Shown: positions 7,357 to 14,978 of the stretch, piece by piece
How positions within the stretch are numbered: position 1 is the stretch's first letter
Layout of the letters: every line of letters starts with the position of its first letter
NCBI GenBank assembly: GCA_031459235.1
Contig: JAVKIY010000056.1
Span: 1-18,758 of the forward strand
DNA from: Fervidifonticultor_A tertius
GTDB lineage: Bacteria; Sysuimicrobiota; Sysuimicrobiia; Sysuimicrobiales; Humicultoraceae
Reading direction: 5' to 3'
DNA: 18,758 bases
Translations under genes and position numbers: made by a program
The notes under the pieces: model-generated
What the model saw: the letters and a program-made list of their open reading frames with translations, nothing else
Told to the model about the DNA's origin: nothing
Databases searched by the model: none

Positions 7357-8358
7357 ATGGCAGGACGACTCATCGCGGTGCTGACGGCGCTCGCGCTGAC
7401 CGTGGGCGGCGGAAGAACGGCGGTCGGGCAGCAGCCGACCATCACCGTCTACTCGGGCCGCAACCAAGCGCTCGTCGGCCCGCTGCTACAGCAGTACGGC
7501 CGCGCCGGCGGCGCCGTGCAGGCGCGGTACGGCGACACCGTGCAGCTCGCGGCGACGATCATCGAGGAAGGGGCCAACAGTCCGGCCGACGTCTACTTCG
7601 CGCAGGACGCCGGCGGGCTCGGCTATCTGGCCTACACCGGCCGGCTGCGGCGCCTGCCCGATACCATCCTCCAGCGGGTCGAGCCGCGCTTTCGGTCCTC
7701 GGACGGCCTGTGGGTCGGCGTCACCGCCCGCGCCCGCGTCGTGGTCTACAACACGACCCGGGTGTCCCTGCGCGACCTGCCCGCCTCGATCGGGGAGTTC
7801 ACCGATCCGAGGTGGCGCGGCCGCATCGGGTGGGCGCCGACCAATGCGTCGCTCGTCGCCCACGTGACCGCGATGCGGCTGGTCTGGGGCAACGAGCGGA
7901 CGAGACGCTGGCTCGAGGGCATCAAGGCGAACGGTGCCAAGCCCTTCCCCGGCAACGCGCCGATCGTCGCGGCGGTGGGCGCCGGCGAGGTGGACGTGGG
8001 CTTCGTCAACAACTACTACCTGTTCCAGTTCTTGCGCGACCGCGGCGAGCGGTTCCCGGCGCGTAACTACATGTTCCCCGGCGGCGACGTTGGCAATCTC
8101 GTGAACGTCGCAGGCGTGGGCGTGCTGAACACCGCGCGGAATCCGGAGGCCGCGCTGCGGTTCGTCGAGTTCCTGTTGTCGCCGGAGGCGCAGCGATACT
8201 TCGCCGCCGAGACGTTCGAGTATCCGCTCAGCGGTGGGATCGCCGCGCACCCGATGCTGCCGCCCCTGGCGGGCATCCAGACCCCGCGCGTGGACCTGAA
8301 CTACCTGGCGGCCCTCGACGCCACGCTCCGGCTGATGCGCGAGGCCGGGATCCTTTAG
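7357..8358 (+). CDS. fbpA: Ferric-iron ABC transporter substrate-binding protein
   Basis: This 333-residue periplasmic or surface iron-binding protein has a signal peptide (GRLIAVLTALALTVGGG, mature part near QQPTITVYSGR). The TITVYSGRNQALVGPLL start and the paired tyrosines at 220-221 (VGFVNNYYLFQF) match FbpA/FutA proteins, where such tyrosines bind Fe(III). The ATG at 7357 follows GGAGGTG at a good distance. It is 28 bases downstream of the right end of the IS, so its native promoter and DtxR box now lie on the far side of the element. It is the first gene of a run that continues with the permease and ATPase. Confidence 0.9.
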   Translation: MAGRLIAVLTALALTVGGGRTAVGQQPTITVYSGRNQALVGPLLQQYGRAGGAVQARYGDTVQLAATIIEEGANSPADVYFAQDAGGLGYLAYTGRLRRLPDTILQRVEPRFRSSDGLWVGVTARARVVVYNTTRVSLRDLPASIGEFTDPRWRGRIGWAPTNASLVAHVTAMRLVWGNERTRRWLEGIKANGAKPFPGNAPIVAAVGAGEVDVGFVNNYYLFQFLRDRGERFPARNYMFPGGDVGNLVNVAGVGVLNTARNPEAALRFVEFLLSPEAQRYFAAETFEYPLSGGIAAHPMLPPLAGIQTPRVDLNYLAALDATLRLMREAGIL

Positions 8359-8377
8359 GCCGGCGGGAGCGGCCGCG

Positions 8378-9988
8378 GTGCGCGTGCCGGAGGCGAGGCC
8401 CATCGTCGCCGGAAGGGGACGGGCGGTGCCGCTCCCGGCTTTCCTGGCGGTACCCGTGCTGCTGGTCTCGGCGGCGGTGCTGCTCCCGGTGGCCTACCTG
8501 GTGGTCCGGGCCGCCGGGGCCGACGAGGGGGTGCTCGAGCTGCTCCTGCGCGGCCGCACCGCGCGCGTGCTGGGCAACACGGTGCTGCTGGCCGCCGCGG
8601 TGACCGCGACGAGCGTGGCGGTGGCCGTCCCGCTGGCCTGGCTCACCGCGCGCACCGACCTTCCGGGCGCGCGCACCTGGAGCGTGCTCGCGGCGCTCCC
8701 GCTGGTCGTACCGTCGTATATCGGCGGGTTCATGGTGGTCACCGTCTTCGGACCCGTTGGCGCGCTCCAGCGCGCGCTCGAGCCGCTGACCGGGCTGGCC
8801 CGTCTGCCCGACCTGCACGGCTTCGTGGGCGCCTGGCTCACCCTGACGCTGTTCGCCTACCCGTACGTGTTGCTCAGTGTGCGCGCCGGGTTCCGCGGCA
8901 TGGATCCCTCGCTCGAGGAGGCCTCGCGCGGTCTGGGGGAAGGGGAGTGGACCACGTTCCGGCGCGTGACCGTCCCGCTGTTGTGGCCCTGGATCCAGGC
9001 CGGCGCGCTGCTGGTGGCGCTCTACGTGCTCAGCGACTTCGGCGCGGTGGCCATCATGCGGTTCGAGTCGTTCACCACCGCGATCTACCTCCAGTATCAG
9101 GCGGCGCTGAACCGGAGCTACGCCGCGGTGCTCTCGCTCGTCCTGATCGCGCTGGCGGCCGGTGTGCTCCTGGCAGGCGAGCAGCGCGGCCGCGCGCGGT
9201 TCCACCGGCTCGGCGCCGGCGCCAAGCGGCCGGCGCGCGTGGTCCCGCTCGGGCGGTGGCGTCCGGTGGCCGTGGGGTTCTGCGCCGCGGTCGCGGCGCT
9301 GGGCGTGGCGATGCCGGTGGGGGTGCTCGCCTACTGGCTCGCCATCGGGATGCAGCACGGCGATGCGCTGGCGCGTGTGCTCGCTCCCACCGCGCGGTCG
9401 CTCGCGGCATCCGCCCTCGGCGCCGGAGCGACCCTCCTGATGGCCCTGCCGGTCGCCGTGCTCGCGGTGCGCCACGGCGGAGCGCTCGCGCGCTTCACCC
9501 TGCGTGTGATGTACGTTTCCTACGCGCTGCCGGGGCTGGTGATCGCGCTCGCGCTGGTTTTCTTCGCGGCGCGCTATGCCCCGGCGGTCTACCAGACGCT
9601 CGGCCTGCTCGTCTTCGCCTACGCGGTCCACTTCCTGCCGCAGGCTGTGGGCCCGCTACGGTCCGCGCTGCAGCAGGTCAGCCCCTCCCAGGAGGAGGCG
9701 GCCCGGACCCTGGGCCGCACGGCGCCGGACGTGCTGTGGACGGTCACGCTCCCGCTGGTCCGGCCGGGCATGGTGGCCGCGGCGGCGCTCGTCTTCCTGA
9801 CCATCATGAAGGAGCTACCGGCGACCCTGTTGCTGAGCCCGACGGGCTTCGAGACCCTGGCCACGACGATCTGGACCGACGCGAACGACGGCAGGTTCGG
9901 CCGTACCGGCTTTCCGGCGCTGGTCCTGCTCGCGGTCTCCTCGGTGTCGATGTGGCTGCTGCTCGGCCAGGAAGGGGGACGCGCGTAG
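8378..9988 (+). CDS. fbpB: Ferric-iron ABC transporter permease, fused double-domain
   Basis: This 536-residue inner-membrane protein has two MetI-type permease halves and about twelve hydrophobic segments, the normal FbpB arrangement. Each half carries an EAA loop that docks to the ATPase: EEASRGLGEGEWTTFRRVTVP near residues 180-200 and EEAARTLGRTAPDVLWTVTLP in the C-terminal half. The GTG start at 8378 has a GGGAG site upstream and lies 19 bases after the binding-protein stop; a slightly later start cannot be excluded. It forms a standard importer with the genes before and after. Confidence 0.9.
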   Translation: MRVPEARPIVAGRGRAVPLPAFLAVPVLLVSAAVLLPVAYLVVRAAGADEGVLELLLRGRTARVLGNTVLLAAAVTATSVAVAVPLAWLTARTDLPGARTWSVLAALPLVVPSYIGGFMVVTVFGPVGALQRALEPLTGLARLPDLHGFVGAWLTLTLFAYPYVLLSVRAGFRGMDPSLEEASRGLGEGEWTTFRRVTVPLLWPWIQAGALLVALYVLSDFGAVAIMRFESFTTAIYLQYQAALNRSYAAVLSLVLIALAAGVLLAGEQRGRARFHRLGAGAKRPARVVPLGRWRPVAVGFCAAVAALGVAMPVGVLAYWLAIGMQHGDALARVLAPTARSLAASALGAGATLLMALPVAVLAVRHGGALARFTLRVMYVSYALPGLVIALALVFFAARYAPAVYQTLGLLVFAYAVHFLPQAVGPLRSALQQVSPSQEEAARTLGRTAPDVLWTVTLPLVRPGMVAAAALVFLTIMKELPATLLLSPTGFETLATTIWTDANDGRFGRTGFPALVLLAVSSVSMWLLLGQEGGRA

Positions 9989-10040
9989 TGCCCTTGTTGG
10001 CCCCGGCGGCCTCTGTTACGCTTCCCCTGCGGACGTGAGC

Positions 10041-11201
10041 ATGTACGAGATCACGCAGGAGACCAGGCGCGATCGGCGCGCGGCGGGCGACCGGCCGGCG
10101 GTCGTCGCCCTGCGCGCCGTCACCCGCCGCTTCGGCGCGGCCGCCGCCGTGGACCGCCTGTCCCTCGACGTCGCGCCCGGCGAGATCCTGGCCCTGCTCG
10201 GTCCAAGCGGCAGCGGCAAAACCACGCTGCTGCGGCTCATCGCCGGCTTCGAGCGACCCGACGACGGCGAGGTGTGGATCGCGGGCCGGCGCGTGGCCGG
10301 CGGCGGGGAGTGGGTGCCGCCCGAGGCGCGCGGCGTCGGCATGGTCTTCCAGGACTACGCCCTGTTCCCGCACCTCACGGTGGCCGAGAACGTGGAGTTC
10401 GGTCTGCACTGTGTGCTCGTCGCCGAGCGCGGCCCGCGCACCGCGGAGGTCCTCGACCTCGTCGGGATGCGCGGGCTCGCGGCCCGCTACCCTCACGAGC
10501 TCTCCGGGGGCGAGCAGCAACGCGTGGCGCTCGCGCGCGCGCTTGCCCCGCGGCCGTTTGCGGTGCTGCTCGACGAGCCGTTCTCGAACCTCGACGCCGA
10601 CCTGCGGCGCCAGGTGCGCGAGGAGGTCCGCGCGATCCTGACCGCGGCCGGGATCAGCGCGGTCTTCGTTACGCACGACCAGGAGGAGGCGCTGATGCTG
10701 GGCCACCGCGTGGCGGTCGTCAACGCCGGGCGCCTCGAGCAGGTGGGCACGCCCGAGGAAATCTTCCACGCGCCGCGCACCCGCTTCGTGGCCGGGTTCT
10801 TCGGGCGCGCGGACTTCCTACCGGCGCGCGTCACGGCGGACGGCCTGGAGACCGAGGCCGGGCTCGTCGCGCAGCGTGTGGCGCCGGTCGCGTCCGGGGA
10901 CGGCCACGTCGAGCTCCTGGTTCGGCCGGACGACGTGACCATCGCGGCCGCGCCCGACGGAACGGGCACGGTGCTGGAACGCCTGTTCGCGGGCTCGGAG
11001 ATCATCTACCGCGTCGCGCTGCCCAGCGGCCGGGTGCTGCACAGTCGCCAGCCGCACACCGTGGAGCTGCCGCGCGGCGCGCGGGTGGCCGTGCGCGTGG
11101 CGCCCGGGCACCCGCTGGCGTGCTTTCAGCACGGTGCCGCGCTCGAGGTGGAGGCCGCCGGGCCCCCGCTGCCGCGCGAGCGCGGGGAGGCCACGGCATG
11201 A
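10041..11201 (+). CDS. fbpC: Ferric-iron ABC transporter ATPase
   Basis: This 386-residue ATPase has Walker A (GPSGSGKTT), Q-loop (FQDYALFPHL), signature (LSGGEQQR), Walker B (VLLDEPFSNLD) and H-loop (FVTHDQEEAL), then a TOBE-like C-terminal domain (about 255-386) as in FbpC/PotA proteins. It energises the adjacent permease. I use the ATG at 10041; a GTG at 10035 is equally possible and neither has a strong ribosome site. The stop overlaps the lipB start (ATGA), so iron import and lipoate synthesis appear to share a transcript. Confidence 0.92.
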   Translation: MYEITQETRRDRRAAGDRPAVVALRAVTRRFGAAAAVDRLSLDVAPGEILALLGPSGSGKTTLLRLIAGFERPDDGEVWIAGRRVAGGGEWVPPEARGVGMVFQDYALFPHLTVAENVEFGLHCVLVAERGPRTAEVLDLVGMRGLAARYPHELSGGEQQRVALARALAPRPFAVLLDEPFSNLDADLRRQVREEVRAILTAAGISAVFVTHDQEEALMLGHRVAVVNAGRLEQVGTPEEIFHAPRTRFVAGFFGRADFLPARVTADGLETEAGLVAQRVAPVASGDGHVELLVRPDDVTIAAAPDGTGTVLERLFAGSEIIYRVALPSGRVLHSRQPHTVELPRGARVAVRVAPGHPLACFQHGAALEVEAAGPPLPRERGEATA

Positions 11202-11926
11202 CGCTGGCCGGCCACGCCGATCGCGCGGCGCTCGCCCCGGCCGCTGCGGGCTGGCTGCTCGACTTCGGCGATGCCCCGCAGCCCTACGCCGAGGTCTGGG
11301 CGCTGCAGCGCGACCTGGTGCGGGCGCGCCAGCAGGGCGCGATCCCCGACGTCCTGCTGCTGCTCGAGCACCGGCCCGTGGTTACGCTCGGCCGTAGCGC
11401 CGACCGCGCGCACGTGCTCGCGCCACCCGGGGCGCTGGCCGCGCGCGGCATCGAGCTGTTCGAGGTGGAGCGGGGCGGCAGCGCGACCTACCACGGGCCG
11501 GGACAGCTCGTCGGTTATCCTATCGTGGACCTGCGCCGGCTCGGGGAGGATGTGGGCCGGTTCATGCGGACGCTGGAGGCCACGATCATCGAGGTGCTCG
11601 CGGGCTTCGGCGTCCCGGCCGGGCGACGATTGGGCTACCCGGGCGTGTGGGTCGGCGACGCCAAGATCTGCGCGATGGGCGTCGCCGTCAAGCGTCGGGT
11701 CACCATGCACGGCTTCGCGCTCAACGTGACGACCGACCTCGACGCCTTCACGGTCATCAACCCGTGCGGGCTGGGGCTCCCGGTGACCTCGATGGCCCGC
11801 GTGCTCGGCCGCGAGGTGCCGATGGCGGAGGTCCGGCGTGCGTATGCGCGGCGGTTTGCCGCGGCGTTCGGTCTCGAGCTGGCGCCGGCGGGCGCGCAGG
11901 CCCTCCGCGCCGCGCTGGCAGGGTAG
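11198..11926 (+). CDS. lipB: Octanoyl-[acyl-carrier-protein]:protein N-octanoyltransferase LipB
   Basis: This 242-residue LipB moves octanoate from acyl-ACP to lipoyl domains of enzymes such as pyruvate dehydrogenase, the step before sulfur insertion by the Fe-S enzyme LipA. Visible signatures are the substrate-binding RGGSATYHGPGQLVGYP (about 92-108), the catalytic lysine in GDAKICAMG (Lys156) and the acyl-enzyme cysteine in NPCGL (Cys190). Length and motifs are complete. The start overlaps the ATPase stop by four bases, and the cysO-like gene begins six bases after its stop, so it sits in the middle of an iron/sulfur operon. No lipA is seen in the window. Confidence 0.96.
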   Translation: MTLAGHADRAALAPAAAGWLLDFGDAPQPYAEVWALQRDLVRARQQGAIPDVLLLLEHRPVVTLGRSADRAHVLAPPGALAARGIELFEVERGGSATYHGPGQLVGYPIVDLRRLGEDVGRFMRTLEATIIEVLAGFGVPAGRRLGYPGVWVGDAKICAMGVAVKRRVTMHGFALNVTTDLDAFTVINPCGLGLPVTSMARVLGREVPMAEVRRAYARRFAAAFGLELAPAGAQALRAALAG

Positions 11927-11932
11927 GCCATC

Positions 11933-12226
11933 GTGGCCACGGTGCTGGTGCCCGCTCCCCTGCGCCGGTTGACCGGCGGCCAGGCGCGCATGACGGTCGA
12001 GGCCGCCACGGTCGGCGAGCTGCTCGACCGGCTCGACGCCGCCCACCCCGGCGTGCGCGCCTACTTGGTGGACGAGGCCGGCGCGCTGCGCGCCTACGTG
12101 AACGTCTTCGTCAACGCCACGGAGGTCCGCCAGAGCGGCGGCCTGAGCACGCCGCTCGGTCCGGACGACGAGGTCACGATCCTGCCGGCGATGGCCGGCG
12201 GCCTGACCGGCGCGACCCGGCGATGA
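11933..12226 (+). CDS. cysO: MoaD/ThiS-family sulfur-carrier protein, CysO-like
   Basis: This 97-residue ubiquitin-like protein (GTG start) has the MoaD/ThiS pattern: VLVPAPLRRLTGG at the start, TVGELLDRLDAAHPG, YVNVFVNATEVR, PLGPDDEVTILPAMAGG. The diglycine at 89-90 would be adenylated and turned into a thiocarboxylate that carries sulfide. Unlike a mature carrier it does not end at Gly-Gly but continues with LTGATRR, so cleavage would be needed first. The neighbours are a serine kinase, a CysM-like enzyme and a JAMM peptidase, which points to CysO of cysteine synthesis rather than molybdopterin MoaD. The activating E1-like enzyme (MoeZ-type) is not in the window. Its stop overlaps the next start (ATGA). 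Confidence 0.85.
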   Translation: MATVLVPAPLRRLTGGQARMTVEAATVGELLDRLDAAHPGVRAYLVDEAGALRAYVNVFVNATEVRQSGGLSTPLGPDDEVTILPAMAGGLTGATRR

Positions 12227-13077
12227 CCCCGGCAGGTGAGCCGCGCGGGAGCGCGGCGCCGGCGGCGCCGCGGCTCCCGGACCTGCGCATTGTCGCCACC
12301 ACGTCGCTGCTCCTGCACGAGGACACCGACCCGCTGCGCGTCGAGCGCCTGGCGCGCAGCCTGGAGGTCGATGGGATTTTGCGCAACCCACCGGTGGTCG
12401 CGCCGCTGCCGGATGGCCGCCACGTCGTGCTCGACGGCGCAAACCGCGTGAGTGCGCTGCGGCAGGGCGGCTATCCGCACCAGCTCGTGCAGGTGGTCGA
12501 CTACGACGCGCCGGAGGTCAGGCTGGAGGTGTGGGCGCACCTGCTGCAGGACGCGACCGGCCTGCGCGCGGCGCTCGCCGGAGGCGGCGGCCCCTGGGCT
12601 GCCGCGACGCCCGAGGCGTTGCAGGTCGGGCTCGCGGAGGGACGCTTCGCCTGCGCGGTGCTCACCGCGCAGGAGGGACGCGGGCTGGAGGCGCCCGATG
12701 GGCTCGCCGGTCGTGTGGCCGCCCTGGCCGAGGTGGTCGCCGGATACCGCGGCCGAACCGCGATCTACCGCGTCGCCCCCGGCTCCCTCGAGACGTTCGC
12801 GCGCGAGTACGGCCACGCCGACGCCCTGGTCCTGTTTCCCCCGTTCACGAAGGATGACATCCGCGCGATCGCGCAGCTCCCGGTGCGGCTCCCGAGCGGG
12901 ATCAGCCGGCACCTCGTGCCCTACCGCGCGCTGCGCGTCGACCTCGACCTGGCGATCCTCCGCACCGACGAGCCCACGGCGGCGAAGCAGGCGAAGCTCG
13001 ACGAGCACGTCCGCGCCCGGCTGCTCGCGCACCGCGTGCGGCACTACCCGGAGTCCACCGTGCTCTACGACGAGTGA
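12223..13077 (+). CDS. ParB/Srx-fold free serine kinase, SerK/SbnI-like
   Basis: This 284-residue cytoplasmic protein begins with a ParB-like domain: DLRIVATTSLLLHEDTDP, LARSLEVDGILRNPPVVAPL, and the DGANR box (71-75) in place of DGHHR/DGNNR. This domain plus the conserved HE pair (Glu33, the likely counterpart of the catalytic Glu30 of Thermococcus SerK) matches SerK and SbnI, which phosphorylate free L-serine to O-phospho-L-serine. The assignment is inferred from memory of those families and from context: it overlaps both the CysO-like gene (ATGA) and the CysM-like gene, whose expected substrate is O-phosphoserine. The C-terminal half (about 130-284) is typical of that group. A DNA-binding ParB role is unlikely, as no helix-turn-helix is apparent. 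Confidence 0.75.
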   Translation: MTPAGEPRGSAAPAAPRLPDLRIVATTSLLLHEDTDPLRVERLARSLEVDGILRNPPVVAPLPDGRHVVLDGANRVSALRQGGYPHQLVQVVDYDAPEVRLEVWAHLLQDATGLRAALAGGGGPWAAATPEALQVGLAEGRFACAVLTAQEGRGLEAPDGLAGRVAALAEVVAGYRGRTAIYRVAPGSLETFAREYGHADALVLFPPFTKDDIRAIAQLPVRLPSGISRHLVPYRALRVDLDLAILRTDEPTAAKQAKLDEHVRARLLAHRVRHYPESTVLYDE

Positions 13078-14030
13078 TGGCGTACCGCATCGTGCCCGGC
13101 GCCCCGACGCCCATCGGCACCGACCTGCTCGCGCTGATCGGCAACACGCCGCTGGTCAAAATCCGCCGTCTCGCCGATCTGCCGCCGGCGGTTGAGGTCT
13201 ACGCGAAGCTGGAAGGCCATAACCCCGGAGGGTCGGTCAAGGACCGCGCGGTCCTGCGGATGGTCGAGGACGCGGAGCGCGCCGGTCGCCTGCGCCCCGG
13301 CGCCGCGGAGCCGGTGCTCCTGGACTCGACCAGCGGCAACGCCGGCATCGCCTACGCGATGGTCGCCGCGGTCCGGGGGTACCGCGTCACCCTGGTCGTG
13401 CCCGCCAACGCCAGCGAGGAGCGGCTGGCCACGATGCGCGCCTACGGCGCGGAGCTGGTGCTCTCCGACCCGCTCGAGGGATCCGACGGCGCGATGCTGA
13501 TGGCCCGCCGCATGGCCGACGAGCGGCCCGACCGCTACCTCTACCTGAACCAGTACGACAACCCCGGCAACTGGCGCGCGCACTACGACGGGACCGGCGC
13601 CGAGGTGATCGCGCAGACGCACGGCCGGATCACCCATTTCGTCGCGGGCGTGGGGACCACCGGGACCCTCGTCGGCGCCGGCCGTCGCCTGCGTGCCTTC
13701 CACCCCGCAGTCGAGGTGATCGCCGCCGAGCCCGACGACGCGTTCCACGGCATCGAGGGCTGGAAGCACCTGCCGACGGCCATCACCCCCGGCATCTACG
13801 ATCCCTCGGTGGCGCACCGCGTGCTGCGCGTGACGACCGACCAGGCGTACGCGCTGACCCGCGCGCTGGCCGCGACCGAGGGGATCTTCGCCGGACCGTC
13901 CTCGGGCGCGGCGCTGGCCGCGGCGCTGACCGTCGCCCGGGACCTCGCCGAGGGCGTGGTGGTGGTCATCTTCCCGGACTCCGGGGCCCGTTACCTGTCC
14001 ACGCCGGTGTGGCGGGCCGCGAGGGTCTAG
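13077..14030 (+). CDS. cysM: PLP-dependent cysteine synthase, CysM-like (O-phosphoserine sulfhydrylase)
   Basis: This 317-residue fold-type II PLP enzyme shows the PLP lysine in NPGGSVKDRA (Lys55), the substrate loop STSGNAGIAYA, the phosphate-binding GVGTTGTLVGAG and the C-terminal GPSSGAALAAAL. The stretches NQYDNPGN and EGIFAGPSSGA resemble M. tuberculosis CysM, which joins O-phosphoserine to sulfur from CysO thiocarboxylate. The neighbouring CysO-, SerK- and Mec-like genes support this over an O-acetylserine enzyme or a cystathionine beta-synthase. The ATG at 13077 overlaps the previous stop by one base (TGATG); a GTG at 13074 is an alternative. Confidence 0.9.
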   Translation: MAYRIVPGAPTPIGTDLLALIGNTPLVKIRRLADLPPAVEVYAKLEGHNPGGSVKDRAVLRMVEDAERAGRLRPGAAEPVLLDSTSGNAGIAYAMVAAVRGYRVTLVVPANASEERLATMRAYGAELVLSDPLEGSDGAMLMARRMADERPDRYLYLNQYDNPGNWRAHYDGTGAEVIAQTHGRITHFVAGVGTTGTLVGAGRRLRAFHPAVEVIAAEPDDAFHGIEGWKHLPTAITPGIYDPSVAHRVLRVTTDQAYALTRALAATEGIFAGPSSGAALAAALTVARDLAEGVVVVIFPDSGARYLSTPVWRAARV

Positions 14031-14069
14031 CCACAGGCGGCCGCCGGGCCGGCCCAGGTGTGCGATACG

Positions 14070-14078
14070 TGCTATACT
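14070..14078 (+). promoter_or_regulatory. Extended -10 promoter of the mec-like gene (leaderless)
   Basis: TGCTATACT is an extended -10 element (TGN plus TATACT) with no evident -35. The predicted start of transcription falls at about 14085, one base before the ATG at 14086, so the mRNA would have essentially no leader. No ribosome site precedes that ATG, which agrees with this. Confidence 0.5.
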
Positions 14079-14085
14079 TGAGTAA

Positions 14086-14499
14086 ATGGGTCTAGAATTG
14101 CCGCGGGCCCTGGTGGAGGCCATGGTCGAGCACGCGCGGGCGGAGTTCCCCAACGAGTGCTGCGGCCTGCTGGCGGGCCGCGGCACGCGTGTCGAGCGCC
14201 TCTATCGCGGCGAGAACGCGGATCGCAGCCCCTACACGTATCGGCTCGACCCGGCCGAGCAACTGCGGCTGTTCCGCGCCATCGACGCCGAGGGGCTTGA
14301 GCTGCTCGGCATCTACCACTCGCACACGCAGTCGCCCGCGTACCCGTCCAGGACCGACGTGGCCAAGGCGTACTACCCGGACGCGGTTTACGTCATCGTG
14401 TCGCTGCGCGGCGCCGAGGCGCCCCCGGACGCCGCCGAGGTGCGGGCGTTTCGCATCAGGGACGGGCAGGTGGCCGAAGAGGAGCTGGTCACGGTATGA
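14086..14499 (+). CDS. mec: JAMM/M67-family metallopeptidase, Mec-like
   Basis: This 137-residue zinc peptidase has the complete JAMM motif HxHx7Sx2D in IYHSHTQSPAYPSRTD (His78, His80, Ser88, Asp91) and the upstream catalytic glutamate in NECCGLLAG (Glu24). Mec of mycobacteria hydrolyses the CysO-cysteine bond to release cysteine; relatives also trim C-terminal extensions from sulfur carriers. The CysO-like and CysM-like genes directly upstream support both jobs here. It probably has its own leaderless promoter, 55 bases after cysM, and its stop overlaps the Rrf2 regulator start (ATGA). Confidence 0.9.
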   Translation: MGLELPRALVEAMVEHARAEFPNECCGLLAGRGTRVERLYRGENADRSPYTYRLDPAEQLRLFRAIDAEGLELLGIYHSHTQSPAYPSRTDVAKAYYPDAVYVIVSLRGAEAPPDAAEVRAFRIRDGQVAEEELVTV

Positions 14500-14921
14500 A
14501 GGTCTCGACGCGGGCCGAGTACGGTCTCCGAGCGCTGATCGATCTGGCCCGCCACTACGGCGAGGGTCCGGTGCAGACGCATGCGATCGCGCAGCGCCAG
14601 GGCCTGCCGGAGCCCTACCTCAACCAGTTGATGGCCTCGTTGCGGCAGGCCGGGCTCGTGACGAGCAAGCGCGGGCCCGCCGGCGGGCACACGCTCGCAC
14701 GGCCGCCAGAGCAGATCAGTTTGCGCGAGGCGTTCGGGGTGCTCGAGGGGACCACGTCGCCGTGGTGGTGCGTGGAAACCGACGATCCCGACTGCGTGCA
14801 CGTTCACGGGTGCGGGCTCCGGCCCGTGTGGCAGGCCATCCAGGCCGCAGCCGAGGGCGTGCTGGACCGGCTCACGCTGGCCGACCTCCAGCCCCGGCGT
14901 CAACCCGCGGGCCGCCGCTAG
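14496..14921 (+). CDS. Rrf2-family regulator with Fe-S-type cysteines (IscR-like)
   Basis: This 141-residue protein has the Rrf2 winged helix (KVSTRAEYGLRALIDLA, LPEPYLNQLMASLRQAGLV, KRGPAGGHTLARP). Three cysteines at 92, 100 and 106, with histidines at 102 and 104 between them, lie where E. coli IscR has Cys92, Cys98 and Cys104 holding a 2Fe-2S cluster. It may therefore sense Fe-S or redox status, though the spacing between the first two cysteines is longer (7 rather than 5). CymR-type cysteine regulators belong to the same family. Being coupled to the mec-like gene by a four-base overlap suggests control of cysteine or Fe-S supply. The target sites are not recognised. Confidence 0.88.
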   Translation: MKVSTRAEYGLRALIDLARHYGEGPVQTHAIAQRQGLPEPYLNQLMASLRQAGLVTSKRGPAGGHTLARPPEQISLREAFGVLEGTTSPWWCVETDDPDCVHVHGCGLRPVWQAIQAAAEGVLDRLTLADLQPRRQPAGRR

Positions 14922-14936
14922 GCCGGCGGCCGGCGT

Positions 14937-14964
14937 GGGAATAGTCCGCACGCCCCGGCCCGTT
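14937..14964 (+). promoter_or_regulatory. SigR-type ECF promoter upstream of the sigma gene
   Basis: GGGAAT (14937-14942) and GTT (14962-14964) are separated by 19 bases, close to the GGAAT-N18-GTT consensus known for Streptomyces SigR. It lies directly before the SigR-like gene, so positive autoregulation is likely. The start of transcription would be near the GTG/ATG starts at 14973/14979. Confidence 0.5.
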
Positions 14965-14978
14965 GGCCGGGGGTGCGC

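Noticed and set aside
8228..9631. A 467-codon open frame on the minus strand opposite the permease gene
   Set aside because: Its translation is Arg/His/Gln-rich and low in complexity, as expected for the shadow of a hydrophobic GC-rich gene; the plus-strand permease has all family motifs.
11933..12226. The small ubiquitin-like protein as MoaD of molybdopterin synthesis
   Set aside because: No moaE or other molybdopterin genes are nearby, the C-terminus extends beyond Gly-Gly, and the neighbours are cysteine-synthesis genes.
12223..13077. The ParB-like protein as a chromosome-partition or DNA-binding ParB
   Set aside because: No helix-turn-helix follows the ParB-like domain, there is no parA, and the overlap with CysO- and CysM-like genes fits SerK/SbnI.
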